Assembly: GCF_048066115.1 (NCBI RefSeq)
Contig: NZ_JBLTYX010000013.1
Coordinates: forward strand, 62,001 to 126,000
Source: Niveispirillum sp048066115
Lineage (GTDB): Bacteria; Pseudomonadota; Alphaproteobacteria; Azospirillales; Azospirillaceae
Direction of reading: 5' to 3'
Length of the DNA stretch: 64,000 bases
The notes under the pieces were generated by a model, which saw only the letters and a program-made list of their open reading frames with translations, ran no database searches and was not told the origin of the DNA. The position numbers were made by a program, and so were the translations under genes. This document shows, in pieces, positions 25,494 to 33,038 of the stretch. The number at the start of each line of letters is the position of its first letter. Within the stretch, counting starts at the first letter, position 1.

Positions 25494-25561
25494 CGGCAGC
25501 TTGTAAAAATTCCGACATGCCGGCCGATGTTGCGTAGCGGCATGATTTTTCGCGGATGCAG

Positions 25562-25588
25562 GGAATAGAGGCCGGTCTGGCGCGTAAA
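25562..25588 (+). promoter_or_regulatory. Candidate ECF promoter of GMC oxidoreductase gene
   Basis: GGAATA at 25562-25567 and CGTAAA at 25583-25588, spaced by 15 bases, about 24 bases before the first possible start codon. The boxes nearly match those upstream of the adjacent ECF sigma gene on the other strand, which suggests that this gene is a target of that sigma factor. Confidence 0.5.
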
Positions 25589-25611
25589 CGTCCAGATACC
25601 CCCATCCGGAC

Positions 25612-27237
25612 GTGCCGAAGATGCTGACCGACCTGTTGTGCCTGCCGCCTGACCAGGAATTCACCGCCGATGTGGCGATCATCGGTGCCGGTGCCGCCGG
25701 CATTGCCCTTGCCCTGCGTCTGGCACGGGAAGGCACCGATGTCTGCCTGATCGAAAGCGGCGGGGCCGCACTGGAACAGGACCTGCAGAACCTGAACAGC
25801 GGGGAGAATGTCGGCCTGCCCTATTACCCGCTGGACGTGACGCGCAACCGCGTGCTGGGCGGGACCACGGCCACCTGGTCGGGGCGCTGCGTGCCGCTGG
25901 ACCCGATCGATTTCCGCCGCCGCGACTGGGTGCCGCATAGCGGTTGGCCCGTCACGGCCGCCGACCTTGCCGCCGATTACCACGACGCGGCCGAATTCTG
26001 CGGCGTGGGTGAGGCGCGGTTCAACGAGCTGTGGCAGGAGGCGGGGCTGGAAGATCCGGGTTTCGACCCGGATCTGGTGCAGACAAGGTTCTGGCGCATG
26101 AAGGCCCAGCGCTTCGGCGAGACGTTCCGGGCGGAGCTGGAGAACAGCCCCCGCGTGCGCAGCCTGCTGCACGGCACCGTGGTCAATATCGATGTGGCCG
26201 GCGATGCGCGCCGCGTCACCGGCCTGCGCCTGGCCACCCCGTCGGGTACGCGTCACCGGGTGCGGGCCCGCCATTACGTGCTGGCGGCCGGCGGGATCGA
26301 GAATGCCCGCCTGCTACTGGCGTCGACCGATGTGGAGACGGCCGGCATCGGCAATGGCCGCGATCTGGTGGGCCGGTTCTTCATGGAACATCCCAAGTGC
26401 CGCACGGCGCGGGTGCGCACCGATGATCCCGTGAGGCTGCTGGAACGGCTGCGCACCACCTACCCCCGCAACATGCCTCCGCTTTGCCCCAGCCTGGTGC
26501 TGTCGGAGCGGAAGCAGACGGAGCTGGAGGTGCTGAACAGTTCCATCGCCCTTTATTACCGCTCCCTGCCGGGCGTGACGGATGCGGCCACGGAACTGAA
26601 CGCGGCCTGGAAGAAGGGGCAGTACTGGCCGGCGGGTGCGGGGCGCAACCTGCTGCGCCTGCTGCCGGTGCTGCCCAGCGTGCCGGGCAACCTGTTCCGC
26701 CGCTTTGTCCGCCGCCGCGCCCTGATCGCCCAGCCCACGGCCCTGTATCTGCTGGTACGCGGGGAGCAGGCCCCCAATCCCGACAGCCGCGTGGGCCTGT
26801 CGGAAGCGCGCGACCGGCTGGGCCAGCGCCGGGCCGATCTGGACTGGCGCCTGTCGCCGCTCGACAAGCTGTCGGCCCGTGCCGTCACCGAACTGGTGGG
26901 CAAGGAACTGTCGCGCACCGGCCTGGGCCGGATCGACATGGATGACTGGCTGTTCGATGGCAGCCCCAACTGGCCGACGGGTCTGGATGATGGCGACCAT
27001 CATGACGTGCTGCAGGGCGGCCACCACCATATCGGCACCACCCGCATGTCGGCCGATCCGTCCACCGGCGTGGTCGATGCCAATGGCAAGGTCTGGGGCA
27101 AGGAGAACCTGTTCGTGGCCGGCAGTTCCGTCTTCCCCACCTCCGGCTGGGCCAACCCGACCCTGACCATCGTCGCCCTGTCCCTGCGGCTGGGCGCGCA
27201 TCTGGAACAGCGGTTGCTGGTGGCGGAAGCCGCGTAA
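25612..27237 (+). CDS. GMC family FAD-dependent oxidoreductase
   Basis: 541 residues from a GTG at 25612 (an ATG at 25621 is equally possible). The FAD-binding motif DVAIIGAGAAGIALALRLA is at about residues 20-38; RNRVLGGTTATWSGR follows at about 77-91. The C-terminal domain has HHIGTTRMSADPSTGVVDAN and VAGSSVFPTSGWANPTLTI, which is the GMC catalytic/FAD region with histidine and asparagine. It belongs with sugar/alcohol dehydrogenases of the GMC group; no signal peptide is visible. It faces the ECF sigma operon and has a matching candidate ECF promoter, so it may be the main regulon member. The substrate is unknown. Confidence 0.88.
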   Translation: MPKMLTDLLCLPPDQEFTADVAIIGAGAAGIALALRLAREGTDVCLIESGGAALEQDLQNLNSGENVGLPYYPLDVTRNRVLGGTTATWSGRCVPLDPIDFRRRDWVPHSGWPVTAADLAADYHDAAEFCGVGEARFNELWQEAGLEDPGFDPDLVQTRFWRMKAQRFGETFRAELENSPRVRSLLHGTVVNIDVAGDARRVTGLRLATPSGTRHRVRARHYVLAAGGIENARLLLASTDVETAGIGNGRDLVGRFFMEHPKCRTARVRTDDPVRLLERLRTTYPRNMPPLCPSLVLSERKQTELEVLNSSIALYYRSLPGVTDAATELNAAWKKGQYWPAGAGRNLLRLLPVLPSVPGNLFRRFVRRRALIAQPTALYLLVRGEQAPNPDSRVGLSEARDRLGQRRADLDWRLSPLDKLSARAVTELVGKELSRTGLGRIDMDDWLFDGSPNWPTGLDDGDHHDVLQGGHHHIGTTRMSADPSTGVVDANGKVWGKENLFVAGSSVFPTSGWANPTLTIVALSLRLGAHLEQRLLVAEAA

Positions 27238-27296
27238 ATCTTGCCCTGCCTTCCACTTCGCGCTTTCATGCATTGAAAGCCGATGGGGAGGGCGCG

Positions 27297-28061
27297 GTGC
27301 AGTGGAATCCCGATCTCTATGAGCGTTATCGCGCCCTGCGGGAACGGCCGGGGTGCGACCTGCTGGCCGCCATCCCGCCCATTGCGGCCCGGACCATGGT
27401 GGATCTGGGCTGTGGCACGGGGTATCTGACCCGGCAACTGGCCGACCAGTTCCCCACGGCTGCCGTGACCGGGCTGGATGGTGATCCCGCCATGCTGGCA
27501 AAGGCCGGGCAGGAGGCGTCGCGCGTCACCTGGCAACGCGGTGACATCGCCGACTGGCGGCCGGAGATGCCGCCCGACCTGATCTTCTCCAACGCCGCCC
27601 TGCAATGGCTACCGGGGCATGAGGCCCTGTTCGCCCGGCTGGTCCTGTCGCTGGCGCGCGGTGGGGTGCTGGCGGTGCAGATGCCGGACAATTACGCCGC
27701 CCCGTCGCACCGGCTGCTGCTGGAACTGGCGGGACGGGAGCCCTGGGCGCAGAGCCTGACCGGGGCGCTGCATCATGGATCGGTGCTGACCCCTGAGGAT
27801 TACTGGCGGGTTCTGCGCCCGCATTGCACCAGCGTCGATATCTGGCACAGTGACTATCTCCAGGAACTGGCGGGCGACGACCCGGTGCTGGAATGGGTGT
27901 CGGCCACGGCCCTGCTGCCGGTCATGGCCCGGCTGCCGGGCAATCTGGCGGCGTCATTCCGTGCCGCCTATGGTGCGGCCCTGCGTGACGCCTATCCGCG
28001 GCAGGCCGATGGCAGCACCCTCTTCCCCTTCCGGCGTATTTTCATCCTGGCCCGCATCTAG
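27297..28061 (+). CDS. tam: Trans-aconitate 2-methyltransferase
   Basis: 254 residues. The start is the GTG at 27297 because GGGGAGGG lies directly upstream and the product then begins QWNPDLYERY, as in Tam proteins. SAM motif I is MVDLGCGTGYLTRQLA, with the acidic residue in VTGLDGDPAML, and FSNAALQWLPGHE is characteristic of Tam. The enzyme methylates trans-aconitate, the spontaneous isomer of the TCA intermediate cis-aconitate, and so removes an aconitase inhibitor. It is cytoplasmic and lies 59 bases downstream of the GMC gene, in the same direction and perhaps cotranscribed. Confidence 0.88.
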   Translation: MQWNPDLYERYRALRERPGCDLLAAIPPIAARTMVDLGCGTGYLTRQLADQFPTAAVTGLDGDPAMLAKAGQEASRVTWQRGDIADWRPEMPPDLIFSNAALQWLPGHEALFARLVLSLARGGVLAVQMPDNYAAPSHRLLLELAGREPWAQSLTGALHHGSVLTPEDYWRVLRPHCTSVDIWHSDYLQELAGDDPVLEWVSATALLPVMARLPGNLAASFRAAYGAALRDAYPRQADGSTLFPFRRIFILARI

Positions 28062-28102
28062 GATAATGGGCATGTGCGCTTAATCAACAGCGGGTGTGGG
28101 CA

Positions 28103-28456
28103 ATGCCGTTGAACGTGCTGGAAGTGACGATCTTCGCCATGGTCCTGGCGGGCGGCGACCCGCTGGTCTGTACCAGACAGGATGGGACGGAGGAGATGAT
28201 CCTCTGTTCCAACGGCCAGGTGGCCACGCTGGATGGCGACCGCATCACCTTCAAGGACCATGTCGCCGTGGTGAAGTTCCCCGATGGCACCCTGGCCTTC
28301 TCCAATGGCATCCGTTCGCATTGGGGCAGCGCCGGATGGGTGCAGTTCTCCAACAAGATCTCCATCCGCCGTAATACCGATGGCAGCTTCAAGACCAGCA
28401 CCGGGCTGCTCTGTCGGGAACTGTCCAAGGACAAGGCCAACTGCCAGAAGGGATGA
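28103..28456 (+). CDS. Small protein of unknown function
   Basis: 117 residues from the ATG at 28103 (a GTG at 28094 would add three residues). No family is recognised. The N-terminus is hydrophobic (LNVLEVTIFAMVLAGG), possibly a weak signal sequence. The body is beta-rich with VCTRQDGTEEMILCSNGQVATLDGD, then VKFPDGTLAFSNGIRSHWGSAGWVQF. Four cysteines are present (two near residues 24-36, two near the C-terminus), which could form disulfides if exported. Codon use matches neighbours, so it is probably a real gene. A perfect hairpin and a copy of the three-hairpin repeat follow it. Confidence 0.6.
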   Translation: MPLNVLEVTIFAMVLAGGDPLVCTRQDGTEEMILCSNGQVATLDGDRITFKDHVAVVKFPDGTLAFSNGIRSHWGSAGWVQFSNKISIRRNTDGSFKTSTGLLCRELSKDKANCQKG

Positions 28457-28462
28457 GGCCAG

Positions 28463-28479
28463 CGGTCATGAAATGACCG
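28463..28479. terminator. Hairpin after small unknown gene
   Basis: CGGTCAT and ATGACCG are perfect complements around a 3-base loop, six bases after the stop codon of the 28103-28456 gene. There is no T-run, so it may stabilise the 3' end rather than terminate on its own. Confidence 0.4.
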
Positions 28480-28486
28480 GTGGTAC

Positions 28487-28562
28487 GGCGGCGACTGCTG
28501 CCGCGCCGCACGTGCGGCTTAGCCAAGGGCGCGGATGCGGGCGCCCGGCTTCTCGAGGGAAC
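28487..28562 (-). repeat. Three-hairpin intergenic repeat, copy 1
   Basis: Minus orientation. From 28562 downward: CCCTCGAGAAGCCGGGCGC flank; hairpin I around loop ATCC (GCCCGC/GCGCCC, two mismatches, with an alternative register giving six pairs); linker TTGGCTAA; hairpin II GCCGC-ACGT-GCGGC (28518-28505); hairpin III GGCAGC-AGTC-GCCGCC (28502-28487, one A-C mismatch). It lies between two rightward genes. Confidence 0.85.
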
Positions 28563-28673
28563 ATGAACAGGTGGGCGCAGCGGTAGACGGGTCAGCCCCT
28601 TGACCCTTCGCTGTACGAACGGTAGTGAACCCGATCCTGTGGTTATTTTAGAATGCAAGGGGCCCCCGCCGCC

Positions 28674-29696
28674 ATGTCTTCCGCACGTCAGCATCTGGAT
28701 CAGCTCTGGTCGCGGGGCCGCGACTATCTCGGCACCGACCTCGCCATCATGGGCGGTGCCATGACCTGGGTGTCGGATCGCAATCTGGTGGCGGCCATTT
28801 CTAATGCCGGTGGCTTCGGCGTCATCGCGTCCGGTTCCATGTCGCCCGACCTGCTGCGTGATGAGATCCGCGGCACCCAGGCCCTGACGACCAAGCCGTT
28901 CGGCGTGAACCTGATCACGCTGCATCCGCAGCTGGACCAGCTGGTCCAGGTCTGCCTGGAGGAGAAGGTGGGCCATATCGTGCTGGCTGGCGGCCTGCCG
29001 CCCGGAACGGCGATCAAGGCGGCCAAGGATGGCGGCGCCAAGGTCATGTGCTTCGCCCCGGCTCTGGTCATCGCCAAGAAGCTGATCCGCAGCGGCGCCG
29101 ACGCCATCGTCATCGAGGGGTCGGAGGCCGGCGGTCATATCGGCCCCGTCTCCACCTCCGTCCTGGCGCAGGAGATCCTGCCGGAGATCCGCGATGTGCC
29201 GGTGTTCGTGGCCGGCGGCATCGGGCGCGGGGAGGCGATCGTGTCCTATCTGGAGATGGGGGCGGCCGGCGTGCAACTGGGCACCCGCTTCGTCTGCGCC
29301 ACCGAATGCCGCGCACATCCCAAATTCAAGCAGGCCTTCATCCGCGGCAATGCGCGCGAGGCCATCGCGTCCGTGGCGCTGGACAACCGTTTCCCGGTGA
29401 TCCCCGTGCGGGCGCTGCAGAACGAGGGCACCAAGCGCTTCATGGAAAAGCAGCGCGAGGTCATCGCGCGGTTCGATGCCGGCGAACTGGACCAGAAGGA
29501 AGCCCAGCTGGAGATCGAGCATTACTGGGCCGGTGCCTTGCGCCGCGCGGTGATCGACGGCGACGTGGAAAACGGCTCGCTGATGGCCGGTCAGTCGGTG
29601 GGCATGGTCACCAGGGAACAGCCGGTGGCGGAGATTCTGGCTGATCTGCTGTCCCAGGCCGAGGCGGCGTTGGGCGGGCGGGGTGTGGCGGCGTAA
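28674..29696 (+). CDS. Nitronate monooxygenase family (FMN-dependent) protein
   Basis: 340 residues from the ATG at 28674, chosen for AAGGGG 11 bases upstream; an ATG at 28653 would add seven residues. A TIM-barrel flavoprotein: AIMGGAMTWVSDRNLVAAISNAGGFG at the N-terminus, IVIEGSEAGGHIGP in the middle (histidine at the catalytic position of nitronate monooxygenases) and FVAGGIGRGEAI plus GAAGVQLGTRFV at the phosphate-binding end. The family oxidises alkyl nitronates; the related FabK reduces enoyl-ACP. The length and the G-H-x-G motif fit nitronate monooxygenase better. It is monocistronic, converging with the DUF924 gene across a palindromic repeat. Confidence 0.82.
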   Translation: MSSARQHLDQLWSRGRDYLGTDLAIMGGAMTWVSDRNLVAAISNAGGFGVIASGSMSPDLLRDEIRGTQALTTKPFGVNLITLHPQLDQLVQVCLEEKVGHIVLAGGLPPGTAIKAAKDGGAKVMCFAPALVIAKKLIRSGADAIVIEGSEAGGHIGPVSTSVLAQEILPEIRDVPVFVAGGIGRGEAIVSYLEMGAAGVQLGTRFVCATECRAHPKFKQAFIRGNAREAIASVALDNRFPVIPVRALQNEGTKRFMEKQREVIARFDAGELDQKEAQLEIEHYWAGALRRAVIDGDVENGSLMAGQSVGMVTREQPVAEILADLLSQAEAALGGRGVAA

Positions 29697-29701
29697 CCAC
29701 C

Positions 29702-29791
29702 CGTAGGTCAGGTCGAGCCAAAGGCGAGCCCTGACAATATCGCTGGAAGCCTTTCTGTCGGGGCTCGGCATTTGCCTCGACCTGACCTACG
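29702..29791. repeat. Two-tier palindromic repeat, GTAGGTC family, copy B
   Basis: Outer arms CGTAGGTCAGGTCGAG (29702-29717) and CTCGACCTGACCTACG (29776-29791) are perfect 16-base complements. The inner arms CGAGCCCTGACA and TGTCGGGGCTCG pair with one wobble. It sits exactly between two convergent genes, where it could serve as a bidirectional terminator. Confidence 0.8.
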
Positions 29792-29800
29792 ATTACGTTT

Positions 29801-30352
29801 TCAGAACCCTGACCCCGGCATGGCCAGATAGGCCTGCTCGGCCTCCGTACTCTCCCGTCCCAGCACCTTGTTGCGGTGGGGGAAGCGGCCGTACTGGGCG
29901 ATGACGGCCAAGTGGCGGCAGGCATAGTCCAGCAGGGCCGGGTCGCGGGTGCGGTTGGCGAACAGGCGCACGGCTAGGCGCTGGTCCTCGATCTGTTCGG
30001 AATGCTCGAACGGCAGATAAATGAACAGGCGCTGGTCTTCCGGCAGCATCAGGTCCTGTTCCCGCGCGATGGCGTCGGTGGCGATGGCCAGGGCCAGATG
30101 GTCGGTGGCGAAGGCGCGCGGGGTGTTGCGGAACATGTTGCGCGGGGCCTGGTCCAGCAGGATGCACAGCGCCAAAACCCCTTCCGGCACCTCCGCCCAG
30201 TCGGCCAGATCGCCATTGCTGGCGGCCAGATGGGCGGCCAGCAGGTTCTTGGTCACCTGGACGTCGAAATCCGGCCCGCCGCCGAACCATTTGGCCGGCC
30301 CCGCTTCCTGGAACCAGAAGGCCAGCACGCCATCGATGTCACTGGCCCGCAT
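29801..30352 (-). CDS. DUF924 family protein
   Basis: 183 residues covering the whole DUF924 domain: VLAFWFQEAGPAKWFGG at the start, ALCILLDQAPRNMFRNTPRAF in the middle and YLPFEHSEQIEDQ then GRFPHRNKVLGRES near the end, all strongly conserved in the family. The fold is an all-helical TPR-like bundle; no reaction is established. Cytoplasmic, with no signal. It converges with the nitronate monooxygenase gene. The leftward operon with the CCA gene begins separately upstream. Confidence 0.88.
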   Translation of the reverse strand: MRASDIDGVLAFWFQEAGPAKWFGGGPDFDVQVTKNLLAAHLAASNGDLADWAEVPEGVLALCILLDQAPRNMFRNTPRAFATDHLALAIATDAIAREQDLMLPEDQRLFIYLPFEHSEQIEDQRLAVRLFANRTRDPALLDYACRHLAVIAQYGRFPHRNKVLGRESTEAEQAYLAMPGSGF

Positions 30353-30466
30353 TGCGCGTCTCCCGGGGGGCGGGGAGCCGGCTGCCTTCCGTCCCCGTAA
30401 TATGCAAGTGATGCAGCGGTCGTGGTCGCATGTCCAGGGGCTGCGTGGCGCAGAAGTCTATGGTGC

Positions 30467-31732
30467 TCATTCCCGTGCCTGCCGTTCGGCGATGCGGCGG
30501 GTCAGTTCGGCCAGGCATTCCTCCCGCGTGGGGCGGTATTCGCGGGCGGCCCACCAGCCTTCCACCCCGGCCAGCAGCACCCCGACCTCCGGCCCCGGCG
30601 TCATACCCTGTTCCAGCACGTCGCGGCCCTTCAGGGGGAAGGGCACGACGATCCACACCGCCGCCTCGGCCAGTGCTTCCAGCAGTTCCACGGCCGGGGT
30701 GCCGCGCGTGGCGGCCGCCAGCAGCAGCAGGTCGCGATAGGTCTCCGGCCCCAGCTTCTGCAGGGCATGGCGCCGGCTGGTCACCGTCAGGTCGGGATGC
30801 ACATCCACGGGCGGGGCGCACAGGCCCAGCAGATAGTCGCGGTTGGCGTTAGACAGGCGCAGGCGTTCGGCGGTGTCGGCCGCCGCCGACAGGCCGGTGG
30901 GCAGGAGCGCCGCCAGATGCGCCATGGGATGCGCCTCCCCCACCAGCCATTCCAGCCGGTCCAGGGCCGCCAGCCTGGTCAGGTTGGTGGCCTGGGGCAG
31001 GGTCTGGGCCACCACCCCGCAATCCATCATCAGGCGCCAGACCTCCACCATCTTGTCCTGGGCCAGGATCTTCATCACTTCCGTCTGCACCCGTTCGCCC
31101 GACAGCGACGGCAGCAGCGGTGCCATGGTGGCGCAGGCGGCCAGCGCGTCCGGGTCGGGCCGCGCCTGGCCGAACCGGGCATGGAAGCGGAAGAAGCGCA
31201 GGATGCGCAGCACATCCTCCGCGATCCTTTCCCGTGCCTGGCCGATGAAGCGCACGCGGCCGGCCTTCAGGTCGCGCACCCCGCCGAACGGGTCGTACAG
31301 TTCCCCCTCCGGGGTCAGCGACATGGCGTTGAAGGTGAAGTCGCGACGCGACGCATCCTCCAGCCAATCATCGGTGAAGGCGACGGTGGCATGGCGTCCG
31401 TCCGTCTCCACATCCCGTCGCAGGGTGGTGATCTCGAACGATGCACCCTCGGTCAGGGCGGTGACGGTGCCATGGTCGATACCGGTGGGGAGGGCGCGGA
31501 TGCCGTCCTGGCGCAGGCGGCGCATCACCTCGTCCGGGGGCAGCGGCGTGGCGATATCGACATCGGCGGCCTGGATGCCCAGCAGCCCATCACGCACGCA
31601 GCCGCCGATGAAGCGCGCCTCCTGACCCGTGCGCATCAAGGACTGCATGACCCGGCGCGCCGCCGTGCCCGCCATCAGGCCCACGGGGCCGGGATGGAGG
31701 GGGGCGGTGTCCGGATCAGCGATGCCGGTCAT
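30467..31732 (-). CDS. cca: CCA tRNA nucleotidyltransferase / poly(A) polymerase family
   Basis: 421 residues. FIGGCVRDGLLGIQAADVDIATP contains the nucleotidyltransferase G-G-x-V-R-D signature and the two metal-binding aspartates; RRDFTFNAMSLTPEGELYDPFGG and RILRFFRFHARFG are motifs B-C of class II enzymes. The enzyme adds or repairs the 3' CCA of tRNA. The shortened C-terminal half is typical of alphaproteobacterial members. Note that both tRNA genes in this window already encode CCA. GAGG precedes the ATG; the gene starts four bases after the DUF2336 stop and is the last of a three-gene operon. Confidence 0.92.
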   Translation of the reverse strand: MTGIADPDTAPLHPGPVGLMAGTAARRVMQSLMRTGQEARFIGGCVRDGLLGIQAADVDIATPLPPDEVMRRLRQDGIRALPTGIDHGTVTALTEGASFEITTLRRDVETDGRHATVAFTDDWLEDASRRDFTFNAMSLTPEGELYDPFGGVRDLKAGRVRFIGQARERIAEDVLRILRFFRFHARFGQARPDPDALAACATMAPLLPSLSGERVQTEVMKILAQDKMVEVWRLMMDCGVVAQTLPQATNLTRLAALDRLEWLVGEAHPMAHLAALLPTGLSAAADTAERLRLSNANRDYLLGLCAPPVDVHPDLTVTSRRHALQKLGPETYRDLLLLAAATRGTPAVELLEALAEAAVWIVVPFPLKGRDVLEQGMTPGPEVGVLLAGVEGWWAAREYRPTREECLAELTRRIAERQARE

Positions 31733-31736
31733 GACC

Positions 31737-33038
31737 TCATGCCTTCAGCCCGAAGAATTCCAGCTGCCAGTTCATCTCGCTGTCCGACATCGGGTAATGC
31801 GTGCCCTCGCGCGCGTTCAGCACCGATGTCGGCGGGATGTTGGCCACGCGCAGCTGGATCTGCCGGCACAGGCGCATGGACAGCTTGGCCCGCCAGCACA
31901 AGGCGGTGACGCCGCGCGCACTCTGCCCGCCGATGATCTTGTCCACGGCGTCGAGCGGGATGTTGGAGCGCACCGACAAGGCCGCCAGCACGAAGCCGCG
32001 ATCGCCCTGGGTCAGGGCCGAGGCCACCATATCTTCATCCAGCTTGCCGGCGGCATGGGCCTTCTTGGCCCGTTCCATCGGCCGTTCCTTGGGCGCTTCC
32101 TCCGCCCCGTCCTCGGCGATGCCCAGCGGTTCGGCCCCGCCGCCACGGTTGGATGCCCGGGCGCGCTCCTGCACGGCGTTGCGCACCGCACTGCGCACAT
32201 CGGGCGGCAGGTCGGCGCGGCTTTCCAGCACCTTCATCAGTTGTTCGGAGACGAAGCCGGCGATGCGGGCGGCGGCCTTGGGTGGCAAGGCCGGGCGGCG
32301 GACCAGGGGGCCGTGCCAGGGCTCGAACTTCGGTGCCATGTCGATGATGCGGTCCAGCGTCTCCTCGCGGATCTGGGCCGATGCATTGCCCAGCAACGCC
32401 GCCACCGCCGCCTCGCTCTGCGTGCGGGCCACGGCTTCGGATACCCCACCCGACAGGCCGGCGCGCTGGGCGATGGCCACCAGCTTGCCGTCCATCGGCT
32501 GGCTGCCGATGATCGACAGCAGGTCGTCATCGGTCAGCAGCGGCGAATGACGCAGGACCGGGCCGGAAACCGACAGTTCCAGGTCGTTGGCCAATTGCTG
32601 GATCAGGTGCAGCGGTGCGCCCGGCTGGTCCTTCAGCGTTTCGGCCACCACCCGGCGCACGGCGATGGCCTGGTCGCGGGCCAAGGCCTCCACGATGTCC
32701 ATGGTCATGCGTTCCAGCTGCCCGACCCGGTCGGCCGGTAGCGACGGCACCAGAAGTGCTATCTTGCGGGCGAGGCCGGACCGCACCTCCTCGTCCGGAT
32801 CGCCGCAGAGCAGCAGGTCGGCCTGGCGCGGGGTGGCGTTGTTGCGCGCGATCTCGCGCCGCACCTCGGCACTGGTGTCATTGGCCAGATAGAACAGGAT
32901 TTCCGGCTGCATGTCGGCGCGGGCGGCAATGACGCGGCGTTGGCCCGCATCCTCGCTGGCCGCCAGCTTCTTGGCCGTATCGTAATCCATGGGGGAGGAG
33001 GAATTGCCCTTCATCGCGGACCCGTACCCTGTTCTCAT
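31737..33038 (-). CDS. DUF2336 domain-containing protein
   Basis: 433 residues beginning at an ATG that overlaps the stop of the GGDEF gene (ATGA); internal ATGs at 33014 and 32990 are alternatives. It is helical and HEAT-like, with repeated units such as LFYLANDTSAEVRREIARN and LLLCGDPDEEVRSGLARKIA, then DDDLLSIIGSQPMDGKLVAIAQR. DUF2336 proteins are abundant in Rhodospirillales and other alphaproteobacteria, often near signalling genes; their function is unknown. Translational coupling to the diguanylate cyclase suggests a partner role in that signalling (inference). Confidence 0.85.
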   Translation of the reverse strand: MRTGYGSAMKGNSSSPMDYDTAKKLAASEDAGQRRVIAARADMQPEILFYLANDTSAEVRREIARNNATPRQADLLLCGDPDEEVRSGLARKIALLVPSLPADRVGQLERMTMDIVEALARDQAIAVRRVVAETLKDQPGAPLHLIQQLANDLELSVSGPVLRHSPLLTDDDLLSIIGSQPMDGKLVAIAQRAGLSGGVSEAVARTQSEAAVAALLGNASAQIREETLDRIIDMAPKFEPWHGPLVRRPALPPKAAARIAGFVSEQLMKVLESRADLPPDVRSAVRNAVQERARASNRGGGAEPLGIAEDGAEEAPKERPMERAKKAHAAGKLDEDMVASALTQGDRGFVLAALSVRSNIPLDAVDKIIGGQSARGVTALCWRAKLSMRLCRQIQLRVANIPPTSVLNAREGTHYPMSDSEMNWQLEFFGLKA

